The notes below the pieces were generated by a model that did not search any database, had not been told where the DNA came from, and saw nothing but the letters and a program-made list of their open reading frames with translations. Below are positions 33,081 through 42,959 of a stretch of 64,000 nucleotides of DNA, one piece after another. Source of the DNA: Luteibacter sp. Its GTDB lineage: Bacteria > Pseudomonadota > Gammaproteobacteria > Xanthomonadales > Rhodanobacteraceae. The position numbers and the translations under genes are program-made. Each line of letters begins with the position of its first letter. The first letter of the stretch is position 1. The stretch is taken from positions 1 to 64,000 of the forward strand of contig NZ_WNDO01000024.1 of NCBI RefSeq assembly GCF_009912395.1. Direction: 5' to 3'.

Positions 33081-33541
33081 GCCTTGCGCGCCAGGCGGCT
33101 CGCCGCGACGGGAACGTTGCGGAACGCCACGCCCAGGCGATTGAAGGCGCTCATCAACGCGATGGCCACGGAGAGATCGGCCAGTTCCTTGTCGTTGAAC
33201 ACGGCGGCCGCCGCCGCGTAATCCTCGTCGGGAACGCCTGTCTGGTCCACGCGGGCGACGGACTCGGTCCAGGCCAGGGCGGCCTGCTCGCGCGGGCTGA
33301 AGACCTCGCCGGCCTCGCGCCAAGCGGACGTCAGGATCAGCTTTTCGAAGGGCGTACCGAGCTTGTGCAGGTCCTGCGAATGCATGTCGATGCAGTACGC
33401 GCACTGGTTGATCTGCGACACGCGCAGGTAGACCAGGTCGACGAGGTCGCCCAGGCCGCTGGCCTTGAGGTAATCGTGTACGGCCACGAAGCCCTTGATG
33501 CTGTCGGGGGCCACCGCGTAGTAGTTGATGCGCTTGCTCAT
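33077..33541 (-). CDS. Carboxymuconolactone decarboxylase/AhpD-like protein
   Basis: This 154-residue all-helical protein has the AhpD motif CAYCIDMHSQDL (Cys-x-x-Cys and His), the peroxidase relay of alkylhydroperoxidase-like proteins. It probably reduces peroxides or handles a small electrophile, using the Cys pair. ATG 33541 gives the family start MSKRINYY. It is divergent from a MocR-type regulator 100 bp away, a pairing seen in many genomes, so it is probably that regulator's target. Confidence 0.9.
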   Translation of the reverse strand: MSKRINYYAVAPDSIKGFVAVHDYLKASGLGDLVDLVYLRVSQINQCAYCIDMHSQDLHKLGTPFEKLILTSAWREAGEVFSPREQAALAWTESVARVDQTGVPDEDYAAAAAVFNDKELADLSVAIALMSAFNRLGVAFRNVPVAASRLARKA

Positions 33542-33641
33542 GAGGGGACACTCTCGGGTTGTCGGGATAAGGCCAGCATGCGCCGTGGACGGTATCCCCG
33601 AAAGGGCCAAGTCCTGCGAATCCGGATGTACCATTCGCGGC

Positions 33642-35051
33642 ATGGACGGCTCATTCGGCATCTCGATCGATCGCGGCGGACGGCTATCGCTGTCCGAGCA
33701 GATCGCGGACGGCATCCGCGCGGCGATCCGCGAGGGGCGTTTGCCGCCCGGTGCCCGCCTGCCGTCTTGGAACGATCTGGCGACCCAGCTTGGCGTGGCT
33801 CGGGGCACTGTGCGCAGCGCCTATGAAAGCCTGGCCGATGGCCAGTTCGTGATCGCAGCCGGCGCGGCGGGTACGCGCGTGGCGAAGCGGCCGCCAACCT
33901 CGCGGATCGTGCCTGAGCCTGCAAAGGGCAAGGAATCGTTCGGCCCCTTTCCGGGCGGTGCGACCTCTCCGCTGCCGTTCCAACTCGGCGTGCCGGCGAC
34001 GGACCTGTTCCCGGCAGCCCTGTGGTCGCGCAAGCTCGCCCAGGCGGCGCGCGACGCGATCGCGGTGCCCACGGGCTATCCCGACGCGGCGGGCGAACCC
34101 GGACTGCGTGCCGAGATTGCCGGCTATCTCGCGGTGGCGCGCGGGCTGGCGTGCCGGCCTGCGCAGGTCTTCGTCACCCAAGGGTACGCGGGCGCCTTCA
34201 GTCTCGTGATGCGCATGATTCGCGCCCACGGGAGCAAGGCGTGGGTCGAGGATCCGGGCTATCCCTTCGCACGCACCGCGTTGGGCTGGTCGGGCGTCGA
34301 GGCGGTGGGCGTACCGGTGGATCGAGACGGCCTCGATGTCGCAGCTGGCATCGCGAAGGCTCCCGATGTCGCTTTCGCCCTGGTGACCGCGGGCCAGCAG
34401 GCGCCGCTCGGTCACACGATGTCCCTCGAACGCCGGCATGCCTTGCTCGATTGGGCGGCGGGCAGACGCTGGATCGTCGAGGACGATTTTCTCGGTGAAC
34501 TGCAACTCGTGCGGCGTGCCGCGCCGGCGCTCGCGTCGATGGACGCTCGTCGCGTGCTGCATATCGGCAGCTTCAGCAAGACCATGTCGCCGTCGCTTCG
34601 CATGGGCTTTCTCGTGGTGCCCATGGATCTCGTGGATGCGGCCACCCAGGTCGCCGGTACGCTGGAGCCGGCGCCTCCGCCCGTGGTGCAGATGGCGCTG
34701 GAATCCTTCTTGCACGAAGGGCATTACCTGCGCCACCTGCGTCGCATGAAGCGGGCCTATGCCGAGCGTCGCGAAGCGGTTATGGGAGCGCTGGCGGCGC
34801 GCTCGTTCGCTTGCGAGGCCAGTGGCCTGTCCGTGCGCCTGCCTCTTGCCGATGGCGTGGACGATGGTGCATTGGCCCGCGAGGCCATGGCGGTGGGCCT
34901 GTCGCCGGTGCCCCTGTCGCCCTGGTTCGTTTCGGATGCCATGCGGTGTTCGGGCCTGCTGCTGGGTGTCACCAACGTACCGGTTGACCGGGCCACTGCC
35001 CACGTAAACGCCTTGCTGGATGTCCTCGCGCGGAGGGGTGTGAGGCCTTGA
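33642..35051 (+). CDS. MocR-type regulator (GntR HTH plus PLP aminotransferase-like domain)
   Basis: This 469-residue protein has a GntR winged helix at about residues 13-80 (LSEQIADGIRAAIREGRLPPGARLPSWNDLATQLGVARGTVRSAY) and then a fold-type I aminotransferase-like domain. The PLP Lys lies in GSFSKTMSPSLRMG. MocR proteins use PLP or its adducts as effector, as in PdxR and GabR. It is divergent from the CMD/AhpD-like gene, its likely target. ATG 33642 is chosen over in-frame codons upstream because the HTH starts right after it. Confidence 0.9.
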   Translation: MDGSFGISIDRGGRLSLSEQIADGIRAAIREGRLPPGARLPSWNDLATQLGVARGTVRSAYESLADGQFVIAAGAAGTRVAKRPPTSRIVPEPAKGKESFGPFPGGATSPLPFQLGVPATDLFPAALWSRKLAQAARDAIAVPTGYPDAAGEPGLRAEIAGYLAVARGLACRPAQVFVTQGYAGAFSLVMRMIRAHGSKAWVEDPGYPFARTALGWSGVEAVGVPVDRDGLDVAAGIAKAPDVAFALVTAGQQAPLGHTMSLERRHALLDWAAGRRWIVEDDFLGELQLVRRAAPALASMDARRVLHIGSFSKTMSPSLRMGFLVVPMDLVDAATQVAGTLEPAPPPVVQMALESFLHEGHYLRHLRRMKRAYAERREAVMGALAARSFACEASGLSVRLPLADGVDDGALAREAMAVGLSPVPLSPWFVSDAMRCSGLLLGVTNVPVDRATAHVNALLDVLARRGVRP

Positions 35052-35059
35052 GGGTATGA

Positions 35060-36420
<1,361 letters not shown>

Positions 36421-36429
36421 GGGACGGGA

Positions 36430-37212
36430 CTATAGCCGAAGCGGGTCCACGCTCGCGCGAAGAACCGCCAGAAGGCGCGCCGCGTCGTCGCCGAACTGAC
36501 GGATGGCCTCGTCCAGGCGTGCGCTTCGGCCATGCACGATGATTTCGTCCTCCAGGCGCTGGCCGATATCGGCCAACGTGGTCGCCTCGGCCAGCCCCAG
36601 CACACCGGCCACCCGGTGTAGCCATGCCTGCAACGGTGTCGCTTCGCGGGCCGCGAGCAGTGGGCCGAGGGCTTCCAGGTCGCGGGCCAGGGTTTCGTCG
36701 AGCAGGCGTACGAGGGTGCGTAGGGCTTCCTGGCTACCCAGCGAAGCGCGTAGCGCGTCGATATCGACATCGAGCGTGGCGAAGGCGATCGCCATCTCAA
36801 GGATCACGTGCCGCCGTCCGTCGTCGTCTACCTCCCGAAACAGCATGCCGCCGTGGCGTTTGGCCAGCGCGACCGAGCGTCGCCAGGTGCGCAGCGACAT
36901 GGGACGCGTGCCGGCGAGGGTGATGTGGATGCGTTGGTACGCCGGATCCTCGACGACGACATCGGCGTAGAGCGCGATGTGCCGGCGGCCGTGCAGTCGT
37001 CCCTTGCTCACCAGCCGCACGACGATGGCGCGAATGCCGTCGAAGGGACCGCGCAGGGCGGGTGAGAGTGCGGGATCGGTTTCCACCAGGACGATGGCAG
37101 GATGGTCGCGGAAACGAAGGAGCAGGGCGGGGAGGTTGCCGCGATGCGCGGATGTGCCGCGATGTGATCGCCGTCGACCCAGATACCGGCACAATCGTGA
37201 CAGGATCGGCAT
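36430..37212 (-). CDS. HPt-domain protein of unknown N-terminal domain
   Basis: This 260-residue protein has a C-terminal part (about 150-255) that reads as a histidine phosphotransfer domain: LQAWLHRVAGVLGLAEATTL with the candidate phospho-His199, then IGQRLEDEI. The N-terminal 145 residues match no domain I recognise; they look like a mixed alpha/beta soluble unit. There is no kinase domain. The gene is divergent, 80 bp away, from an RcsB-like response regulator, so it probably feeds phosphate to or from it, as RcsD does to RcsB, with the kinase elsewhere. It starts at ATG 37212, although the frame is open upstream. Confidence 0.72.
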   Translation of the reverse strand: MPILSRLCRYLGRRRSHRGTSAHRGNLPALLLRFRDHPAIVLVETDPALSPALRGPFDGIRAIVVRLVSKGRLHGRRHIALYADVVVEDPAYQRIHITLAGTRPMSLRTWRRSVALAKRHGGMLFREVDDDGRRHVILEMAIAFATLDVDIDALRASLGSQEALRTLVRLLDETLARDLEALGPLLAAREATPLQAWLHRVAGVLGLAEATTLADIGQRLEDEIIVHGRSARLDEAIRQFGDDAARLLAVLRASVDPLRL

Positions 37213-37292
37213 GATTGTGCTCAACTTCCGGCCCCTTTGGCCATGGCAGGCCAGCACGCACAGACGGACACGGCAATGGAGGAAGGACACTC

Positions 37293-37937
37293 ATGGGATA
37301 TCGCGTCATCGTCGCCGACGATCATCCCGTGGTGCTCAAGGGCGTGGCACTGGCCCTGGCCAGGAACGAGCTGGCCGAAGTGGTGGGCGAGGCGCTGACC
37401 CCCGAGGCCCTTCTCGACCTTCTGGCCACCGTGCCATGCGATGCCCTGATCACCGACTTCAGCATGCCCGGAGAGCAGGAGGACGGTTTCGCCTTGCTGG
37501 CGGAGATCGGCCGCCGGCACCCCGACTTGCCCGTCATGGTGATCACCACCCGCGCCAATCCGGCCTTGTATCGGGAAATTCTCGCCACGGGCGTGCGCGC
37601 CTTGATCGGCAAGGCCGGCGATACACGGGATATTCCGGAGGCGCTGTTCCGGGTCATGGCCCGGCCGACCTATACCTATGTCGGCTCGTCGGTCAGGGCG
37701 CTGCTCGAACAGCGCTATGAGCTTCCCCAGGGAAGCCCGGGTACGCTGGCGGCGCTGTCGCCGCGCGAGGTGGAGATCCTGCGGCTGTTCGCCGCGGGCA
37801 ACAGCGTCACGGACATCGCCCGCGCCACCGGTCGCGGGCTGTCCACCATCAGCCAGCAGAAATCCAGCGCGATGCGCAAGCTGCGGCTGGATTCCGATGC
37901 GGAAATCTTGGAGTACATCGACCATCTGCGTTTCTGA
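37293..37937 (+). CDS. Response regulator, NarL/FixJ family, RcsB-like
   Basis: This 214-residue protein has a receiver (1-125) with ADDHP acidic pocket, phospho-acceptor Asp55 in ITDFSMPG, Thr in VITTRA and Lys in LIGKAG. The LuxR-type HTH (about 150-214) is LSPREVEILRLFAAGNSVTDIARATGRGLSTISQQKSSAMRKL; the last part closely recalls RcsB (TISxQKxSAMxKL). It binds DNA as a phosphorylated dimer. AGGACACTC precedes the ATG. The divergent HPt protein is its obvious phosphorelay partner; targets are unknown. Confidence 0.92.
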   Translation: MGYRVIVADDHPVVLKGVALALARNELAEVVGEALTPEALLDLLATVPCDALITDFSMPGEQEDGFALLAEIGRRHPDLPVMVITTRANPALYREILATGVRALIGKAGDTRDIPEALFRVMARPTYTYVGSSVRALLEQRYELPQGSPGTLAALSPREVEILRLFAAGNSVTDIARATGRGLSTISQQKSSAMRKLRLDSDAEILEYIDHLRF

Positions 37938-38117
37938 GGCCTCCCCGTGCGTGAGGGGCGCAAGATAGCCAGCGCGCCAGGGGGCCTGACATGGAAGAAA
38001 TCTCAAAAATCGGTCCTTTTTCGGACCCGTCATCCACGCCCGGTTGACCTCGGAGTCAGGTCGGCGAATTACAATGCCCCCCTTGCGTGCCATGGGGCAC
38101 CGACAGGAGACGCCTTG

Positions 38118-39758
38118 GTGAGTGCGAAGATCAACCCGTTGGCGGGCAAACCGGCGACGGAAGGCAAGCTCGTCGACCTTGGCGCGCTGGTCGCGGCCTA
38201 CGCCGACTTGAGGCCCGATCCCTCGGTTCCCGAGCAGCGCGTGGCCTTCGGTACGTCCGGCCATCGTGGCAGCTCGTTCGAGCGCTCGTTCAACGAATGG
38301 CACGTGCTTGCCGTGGTCCAGGCCATCTGCGAGTACCGGAAGCAGGCCGGCGTGGACGGTCCGATCTACGTCGGCATCGACACCCATGCGCTTTCGCAGC
38401 CCGCGTTCGAGAGCACCCTGGAGGTGCTTGCCGCCAATGGCGTCGAGACCCAGGTCTCCACCGGCGGCGAGTACACGCCCACCCCGGCCGTGTCGCACGC
38501 AATCCTGGTGCACAACCGGGGGCGCCAGAAAGGGCTGGCCGATGGCATCGTCATCACCCCGTCGCACAATCCGCCCGACAGTGGCGGCATCAAGTACAAC
38601 CCCACCCACGGTGGCCCGGCCGATACGGATGCCACCTCGTGGATCGCGCGTCGCGCCAACGAATTGATCGAGGGCGGTCTGCGCGAGGTCAAGCGCATGC
38701 CGTTCGCGCAGGCCCTGAAAGCCGCGACCACGCGCGAGTTCGATTTCCTGCAGCGCTATGTGGGCGACCTTGGCGACGTGCTCGATCTGGACGTCATCCG
38801 CGCCCATGGCGTGAGGATGGGCGTCGATCCGCTCGGCGGTGCCGGCGTGCACTACTGGGCCGCCATCGGCGAGCGGTATGGCCTGAACCTGACGGTGGTG
38901 AGCGAGACGGTCGACAAGACCTTCTCCTTCATGTCGCTGGACTGGGACGGCAAGGTCCGCATGGACCCGTCGTCGTCCTATGCCATGCAGCGCCTGATCC
39001 ACCTGAAGGACCGCTTCGACGTGGCCTTCGCCTGCGACACCGACCACGACCGCCATGGCGTGGTCGCGCCCAGCACAGGCCTGATGCCGGCGAACCATTA
39101 CCTGGCCACGGCGGCCTGGTACCTGTTCCAGAACCGGCCGGGCTGGCGTGCCGACGCGGCGGTGGGCAAGACGGCCGTCAGCACGGGCCTGCTTGACCGC
39201 ATCGCGGCCGACCTGAAGCGTCCGCTGCGCGAGGTGCCGGTGGGCTTCAAGTACTTCGTGTCCGGTCTGTTCGACGGCAGCCTCGGCTTCGGCTGCGAGG
39301 AAAGCGCCGGCGCATCCTTCTTGGCGAAGGACGCCTCGGCGTGGTCCACCGACAAGGACGGCATCGTCGCGGCGCTGCTCGCCGGCGAAATGACCGCTCG
39401 CTTGGAGCAGGATCCGGGCAAGATCTATCGCAGCATCACCGACAGGCTCGGCGATCCGGCCAACGCGCGCATCGACGCACCGGCCAGCCACGCGCAGAAG
39501 CAGAAGCTGTCGAAGCTGGCGCCGGAGCAGGTGGCCTCGACGACCCTGGCCGGCGATCCCATCGTCGGCGTGACCAACCAGGCTGGCGGCCAGTCGATCG
39601 GCGGCATCAAGGTGATGTCGGAGCACGGTTGGTTCGCGGCGCGCCCCTCCGGCACCGAAGACATCTACAAGGTGTACGGCGAAAGCTTCCGCGGCAAGGA
39701 GCACCTGGCGAAGGTGCTGGAGGAAGCGCAGGCGATGGTCGACAAGGCGCTGGGCTGA
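38118..39758 (+). CDS. pgm: Phosphoglucomutase (alpha-D-glucose phosphate-specific)
   Basis: This 546-residue enzyme, the same length as E. coli Pgm, interconverts glucose-1-P and glucose-6-P between glycolysis and polysaccharide or glycogen synthesis. Blocks in order are FGTSGHRGSSFERSFNEWH, the phosphoserine loop ITPSHNPPDSGGIKYNP, the metal loop DTDHDRHG, the sugar loop GCEESAGASF and the phosphate loop ARPSGTEDIYKVY. The start is read as GTG 38118 after AGGAGA; TTG 38115 is also possible. yjjX follows after 5 bp and may be in the same operon. Confidence 0.96.
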   Translation: MSAKINPLAGKPATEGKLVDLGALVAAYADLRPDPSVPEQRVAFGTSGHRGSSFERSFNEWHVLAVVQAICEYRKQAGVDGPIYVGIDTHALSQPAFESTLEVLAANGVETQVSTGGEYTPTPAVSHAILVHNRGRQKGLADGIVITPSHNPPDSGGIKYNPTHGGPADTDATSWIARRANELIEGGLREVKRMPFAQALKAATTREFDFLQRYVGDLGDVLDLDVIRAHGVRMGVDPLGGAGVHYWAAIGERYGLNLTVVSETVDKTFSFMSLDWDGKVRMDPSSSYAMQRLIHLKDRFDVAFACDTDHDRHGVVAPSTGLMPANHYLATAAWYLFQNRPGWRADAAVGKTAVSTGLLDRIAADLKRPLREVPVGFKYFVSGLFDGSLGFGCEESAGASFLAKDASAWSTDKDGIVAALLAGEMTARLEQDPGKIYRSITDRLGDPANARIDAPASHAQKQKLSKLAPEQVASTTLAGDPIVGVTNQAGGQSIGGIKVMSEHGWFAARPSGTEDIYKVYGESFRGKEHLAKVLEEAQAMVDKALG

Positions 39759-39763
39759 GCACG

Positions 39764-40312
39764 ATGTCGAACCGTCCCATCAAGGTGATCGTCGGATCGC
39801 GTAACCCGGTGAAGGTCGGCGCGGTGCGTAACGCGCTGGTGCCGTTGTTTCCCGGTCGCACGGTGGATTGCGAGGGCATGCACGCGCCGTCGGGCGTGCC
39901 CGACCAGCCGATGACCCGAGCGGAGACCCGTGAGGGCGTGCTCAATCGCATGAACTACTGCCGCCAGCATGGCGGCGAGGCCGACTTCTACGTGGCGATG
40001 GAAAGCGGCGTGGACGTGACGGAGGACGGGCCAGGCAACTTCGGCTATGTCGCCATTGCCCACGCCGACCAGGTCTCCGTGGGCTGCACGGCATGGCTGC
40101 CCCTGCCGCCAGTGGTGTTCGAGGCGTTGCTCGACGGCGAGGAGCTGGGCCACGTCATGGACCGCCTGTTCGACACCGTCAACATCAAGCAGCAAGGTGG
40201 GGCGATCGGCCTGCTGACCGACGGCCATGCCACCCGTGAGGGTGCCTACACCCAGGCGATGACGCTGGCCATGTCGCCTTTCCTGCATCCGGACCTGTAC
40301 GGCGCGGATTGA
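39764..40312 (+). CDS. yjjX: Inosine/xanthosine triphosphatase
   Basis: This 182-residue house-cleaning NTPase of the YjjX/NTPase_I-T family hydrolyses ITP and XTP to keep deaminated purines out of nucleic acid. The N-terminal VIVGSRNPVKVGAVRNAL is the triphosphate loop. FYVAMESGVDV and QQGGAIGLLTDGHATRE hold the conserved acidic and Gly-rich motifs. It lies 5 bp after pgm and is probably co-transcribed; a strong hairpin follows the stop. Confidence 0.93.
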   Translation: MSNRPIKVIVGSRNPVKVGAVRNALVPLFPGRTVDCEGMHAPSGVPDQPMTRAETREGVLNRMNYCRQHGGEADFYVAMESGVDVTEDGPGNFGYVAIAHADQVSVGCTAWLPLPPVVFEALLDGEELGHVMDRLFDTVNIKQQGGAIGLLTDGHATREGAYTQAMTLAMSPFLHPDLYGAD

Positions 40313-40316
40313 AAAA

Positions 40317-40343
40317 GGGGAGCCTGGCGATGCCCGGCTCCCC
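40317..40343. terminator. Bidirectional hairpin between yjjX and SDR
   Basis: GGGGAGCC-t-GGC-gat-GCC-c-GGCTCCCC folds into an almost complete stem between two convergent stops. A5 precedes it on the plus strand, which gives a T-run on the minus strand, so it mainly serves the SDR gene but sits right for both. Confidence 0.7.
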
Positions 40344-40351
40344 TCAAAGGC

Positions 40352-41098
40352 TCAGCGCACGCCGCCCGATGCCCCGATCAGCTCGCCGGTGATCCAGCGG
40401 GCGTCGTCGGAGGCCAGGAAGGTCACGATCGGCGCGATGTCGTCCACCTGACCGATGCGGCCGAGCGACGCCTGACTGGCGGCCCAGGCCTCGAAATCCG
40501 TGCCCATGAAGCCGGCGGTATGGGTGCCCTCGGTCTCCACCATGCCCGGGTTGACGCTGTTGACGCGGATGCCACGGGCGCCGAATTCGCGGGAGAAGAC
40601 GCCGGTGATGGCGTCCAGCGCGCCCTTGGTGCCGGTATAGACCGCGCTGCCGGCCGGGGTGATGCGGCTGACCGCCGAGCCGATGTTGACGATGCTGGCG
40701 CCCTCCTTGAGGTGGCCGATGGCCGCCTGGGTCACGAGGATGGTACCCAACACGTTGATGTCGAACATGCGGTGGAACTGCTGCTCGGTGGTTTCTTCCA
40801 CGGGCGCCATCTCATAGACACCCGAATTGTTGACGAGGACGTCCAGACGTCCGAAATGCTCGATGGCGGCCTTCACCAGGCCCTCGGCCTCGGCCTGCTT
40901 CGAGACGTCGCCGCCCACCGCCACCGCCTTGCCGCCGGCCGCCTGGATCTCGGCGACGACCTTCTCGGCGCCAGCCTTGCTCGATGCGTAATTGACGATG
41001 ACGGCCGCGCCTTCGGCCGCCAGCGACCTGGCGATGGCGGCGCCGATGCCCTTGGACGCGCCGGTGACGATGGCGACCTTGCTGGAGAGCTTGCTCAT
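40352..41098 (-). CDS. Short-chain dehydrogenase/reductase (3-oxoacyl-ACP reductase-like)
   Basis: This 248-residue classical SDR has VTGASKGIGAAIARSL at the nucleotide site, NNSGVYEM, Ser in IGSAVSRI, catalytic YTGTKGALD and NPGMVETEGT. An Asn-Tyr-Ala-Ser sequence after strand 2 suggests NADPH. Such enzymes reduce ketones or aldehydes; the substrate is not clear. It is divergent from zwf with a 241-bp spacer that carries two dyads near the zwf promoter. Confidence 0.88.
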   Translation of the reverse strand: MSKLSSKVAIVTGASKGIGAAIARSLAAEGAAVIVNYASSKAGAEKVVAEIQAAGGKAVAVGGDVSKQAEAEGLVKAAIEHFGRLDVLVNNSGVYEMAPVEETTEQQFHRMFDINVLGTILVTQAAIGHLKEGASIVNIGSAVSRITPAGSAVYTGTKGALDAITGVFSREFGARGIRVNSVNPGMVETEGTHTAGFMGTDFEAWAASQASLGRIGQVDDIAPIVTFLASDDARWITGELIGASGGVR

Positions 41099-41223
41099 GG
41101 ATGCGTGTTCCTATCGAAGATGGAAAGGGGCAAGACGCCCCGTGGGACTTCGTGGTGAAGCCGCTGGACCCTGTCTTTGGGATGCATCTGCAGGCGTGTG
41201 ATAGGCGGTCGCGCACAACACCT

Positions 41224-41238
41224 TTGAGCGTGGCTCAA
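41224..41238. promoter_or_regulatory. Dyad TTGAGC-GTG-GCTCAA upstream of zwf
   Basis: A perfect inverted repeat with 6-bp arms lies 116 bp before the zwf ATG and about 22 bp upstream of the putative -35. It is a candidate activator or repressor site; it does not match the HexR consensus. Confidence 0.35.
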
Positions 41239-41249
41239 CAGTGCATGCA

Positions 41250-41287
41250 GTTTCAGAGCTTGAAACAGGCCCCGGGTACCCTATTCA
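41250..41287 (+). promoter_or_regulatory. Putative zwf promoter with overlapping dyad
   Basis: TTGAAA (41260-41265) and TATTCA (41282-41287), 16 bp apart, form a plausible sigma70 promoter. GTTTCA-GAGCT-TGAAAC (41250-41266) is an inverted repeat that covers the -35, as expected for a regulator of zwf. Confidence 0.5.
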
Positions 41288-41339
41288 ATGGGACGTCCCC
41301 ACGGCTTCGCGCCGTCACCTGAGCTTTTGGAACCCGAGC

Positions 41340-42821
41340 ATGAGCACGCAGACCTCCCTCGAACCGGTCGATACCTTCGACTACGTCATCTTCGGCGCCA
41401 CCGGCGACCTCACCATGCGCAAGCTGCTGCCGGCCCTGTATCGCCGGTTTGCCGAGGGGCAGGTGCCTGCGGAGTCACGCATCGTCGGTACGGCGCGGTC
41501 GGCGCTGGACGATGCGGCGTACCGCGAAAGGGCAGCGAAGGCGCTGGCCGAATTCATCGGCGACGATGAACGCGACGATGCGAAAGTGAACGCATTCCTC
41601 GGCATGGTTCACTATGTCAGCCTCAACGGCGCGGAGAGCGATGGCAACTGGGCCGGCTTGAGCGACGTGCTCGCGGGCGGCGAGGAACGGGTTCGCGTGT
41701 TCTATCTCGCCACGGCGCCCGCGCTGTATGGTGCGATCGCCGCCAACCTGGCGGAAAAGGGTTTCCGCACCGAATCGTCGCGCATCGTGCTGGAGAAGCC
41801 GATCGGCACCGACCTTGAGACCGCACGCAAGGTCAACGAGGACGTGGGCCGGCACTTCCCGGAGAACAGCATCTTCCGTATCGATCATTACCTCGGTAAG
41901 GAAGCGGTACAGAACATCATCGCGCTGCGCTTCGCTAATCCGATGCTGGAACGCATGTGGGATCGCGAGTCGATCGAGTACGTGCAGATCACGGCGGCGG
42001 AGACGGTCGGTCTGGAAGGTCGCGGCGGTTACTACGACGGATCCGGCGCCCTGCGCGACATGATCCAGAACCACCTGCTGCAGGTGTTGACCGTGGTCGC
42101 CATGGAGCGACCGTCGTCGCTGGACGCCGACGCGTTGCGCGACGAAAAGGTCCGCGTGCTGACGTCGCTGAAGCCGCTGGATCGCGACAACCTCGGTGCC
42201 AACGTGGCGCGCGGCCAGTATGTCGGTGGTACGAGTGGCGGTAAGTCCGTGCCGTCGTACCGTGACGAACTGCCGGATGGCACGCCAAGCAAGACCGAGA
42301 CCTTCGTGGCGCTGAAGGCCGAGATCGATACGCCGCGCTGGAAGGGCGTGCCGTTCTACTTGCGCTCAGGCAAGCGCATGCCGCGCAAGCTCACCGAGAT
42401 CGTCGTGCAATTCCGTGCCGGTGAGCCGGGCTTGTTCGGCGAGGCACGTCCGGGCAGTCGCCTGGTGATTCGCGTGCAGCCCAACGAAAGCGTCACCCTG
42501 CCGCTGTTCGTGAAGTTCCCGGGTAACGGTTTTGGGCTGGAAGAGGTCGACGCGTTGTCCAAGCTCGGCGATCCGGCGCGCATCCGTTTCCGCGACTCGT
42601 ACGAAGGCCTGATGCTGGATGCGGTGAAGGGCAGTCCGGCGCTGTTCGTGCGTAAGGACGAGACCGAAGCCGCCTGGCGCTGGGTCACCCCGATCCTGGA
42701 AGGCTGGCGTGAGGATGCGCAGGGCCCTGAGGCGTATGAGGCTGGCACCTGGGGCCCGGCCTCGGCGCGTGAACTCCTGGAGCGCGAAGGTCACGCCTGG
42801 GTAGAAGACGTGGCGGCCTGA
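41340..42821 (+). CDS. zwf: Glucose-6-phosphate 1-dehydrogenase
   Basis: This 493-residue enzyme carries out the first step of the pentose phosphate and Entner-Doudoroff routes, making NADPH from glucose-6-P. The N-terminal FGATGDLTMRKLLPALY binds NADP. RIDHYLGKE is the family signature with the substrate Lys, and the catalytic His follows in the YDGSGALRDMIQNHLLQVL region. ATG 41340 is set by homology. NADPH from this step would support the reductases and Msr enzymes nearby. A REP-type palindrome lies after the stop. Confidence 0.96.
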   Translation: MSTQTSLEPVDTFDYVIFGATGDLTMRKLLPALYRRFAEGQVPAESRIVGTARSALDDAAYRERAAKALAEFIGDDERDDAKVNAFLGMVHYVSLNGAESDGNWAGLSDVLAGGEERVRVFYLATAPALYGAIAANLAEKGFRTESSRIVLEKPIGTDLETARKVNEDVGRHFPENSIFRIDHYLGKEAVQNIIALRFANPMLERMWDRESIEYVQITAAETVGLEGRGGYYDGSGALRDMIQNHLLQVLTVVAMERPSSLDADALRDEKVRVLTSLKPLDRDNLGANVARGQYVGGTSGGKSVPSYRDELPDGTPSKTETFVALKAEIDTPRWKGVPFYLRSGKRMPRKLTEIVVQFRAGEPGLFGEARPGSRLVIRVQPNESVTLPLFVKFPGNGFGLEEVDALSKLGDPARIRFRDSYEGLMLDAVKGSPALFVRKDETEAAWRWVTPILEGWREDAQGPEAYEAGTWGPASARELLEREGHAWVEDVAA

Positions 42822-42863
42822 GGTACGTCCATCGCGGACACGGTCCGCTCCCACTCCTTCGGC

Positions 42864-42909
42864 TGTAGGAGCGCGCTTGCGCGCGATCGCGCGCAAGCGC
42901 GCTCCTACA
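42864..42909. repeat. REP-type 46-bp perfect palindrome
   Basis: Two 23-bp arms, beginning TGTAGGAGCGCG and ending CGCGCTCCTACA, meet with no loop. The GTAGGAGCGCGCTTGCGCGC-type sequence is a well-known repetitive extragenic palindrome in pseudomonads and xanthomonads, normally present in many copies and linked to RAYT transposases. Here it lies between the convergent zwf and MocR genes, where the RNA hairpin could stop transcription in both directions. No RAYT gene is in the window. Confidence 0.85.
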
Positions 42910-42959
42910 AGGGCGTGGGCAGCACGGGTGGTTCAGACCAGCACGTCAGGCCCTTCCTG

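Noticed and set aside
37221-39704. 827-codon open frame on the minus strand opposite pgm
   Set aside because: It mirrors the reading frame of pgm, is rich in Arg/His/Gly/Asp without any domain pattern and has no RBS. High GC removes stop codons from antisense frames.
42864-42909. Possible CRISPR repeat
   Set aside because: There is a single palindrome with no spacer-repeat array; it fits a REP element.
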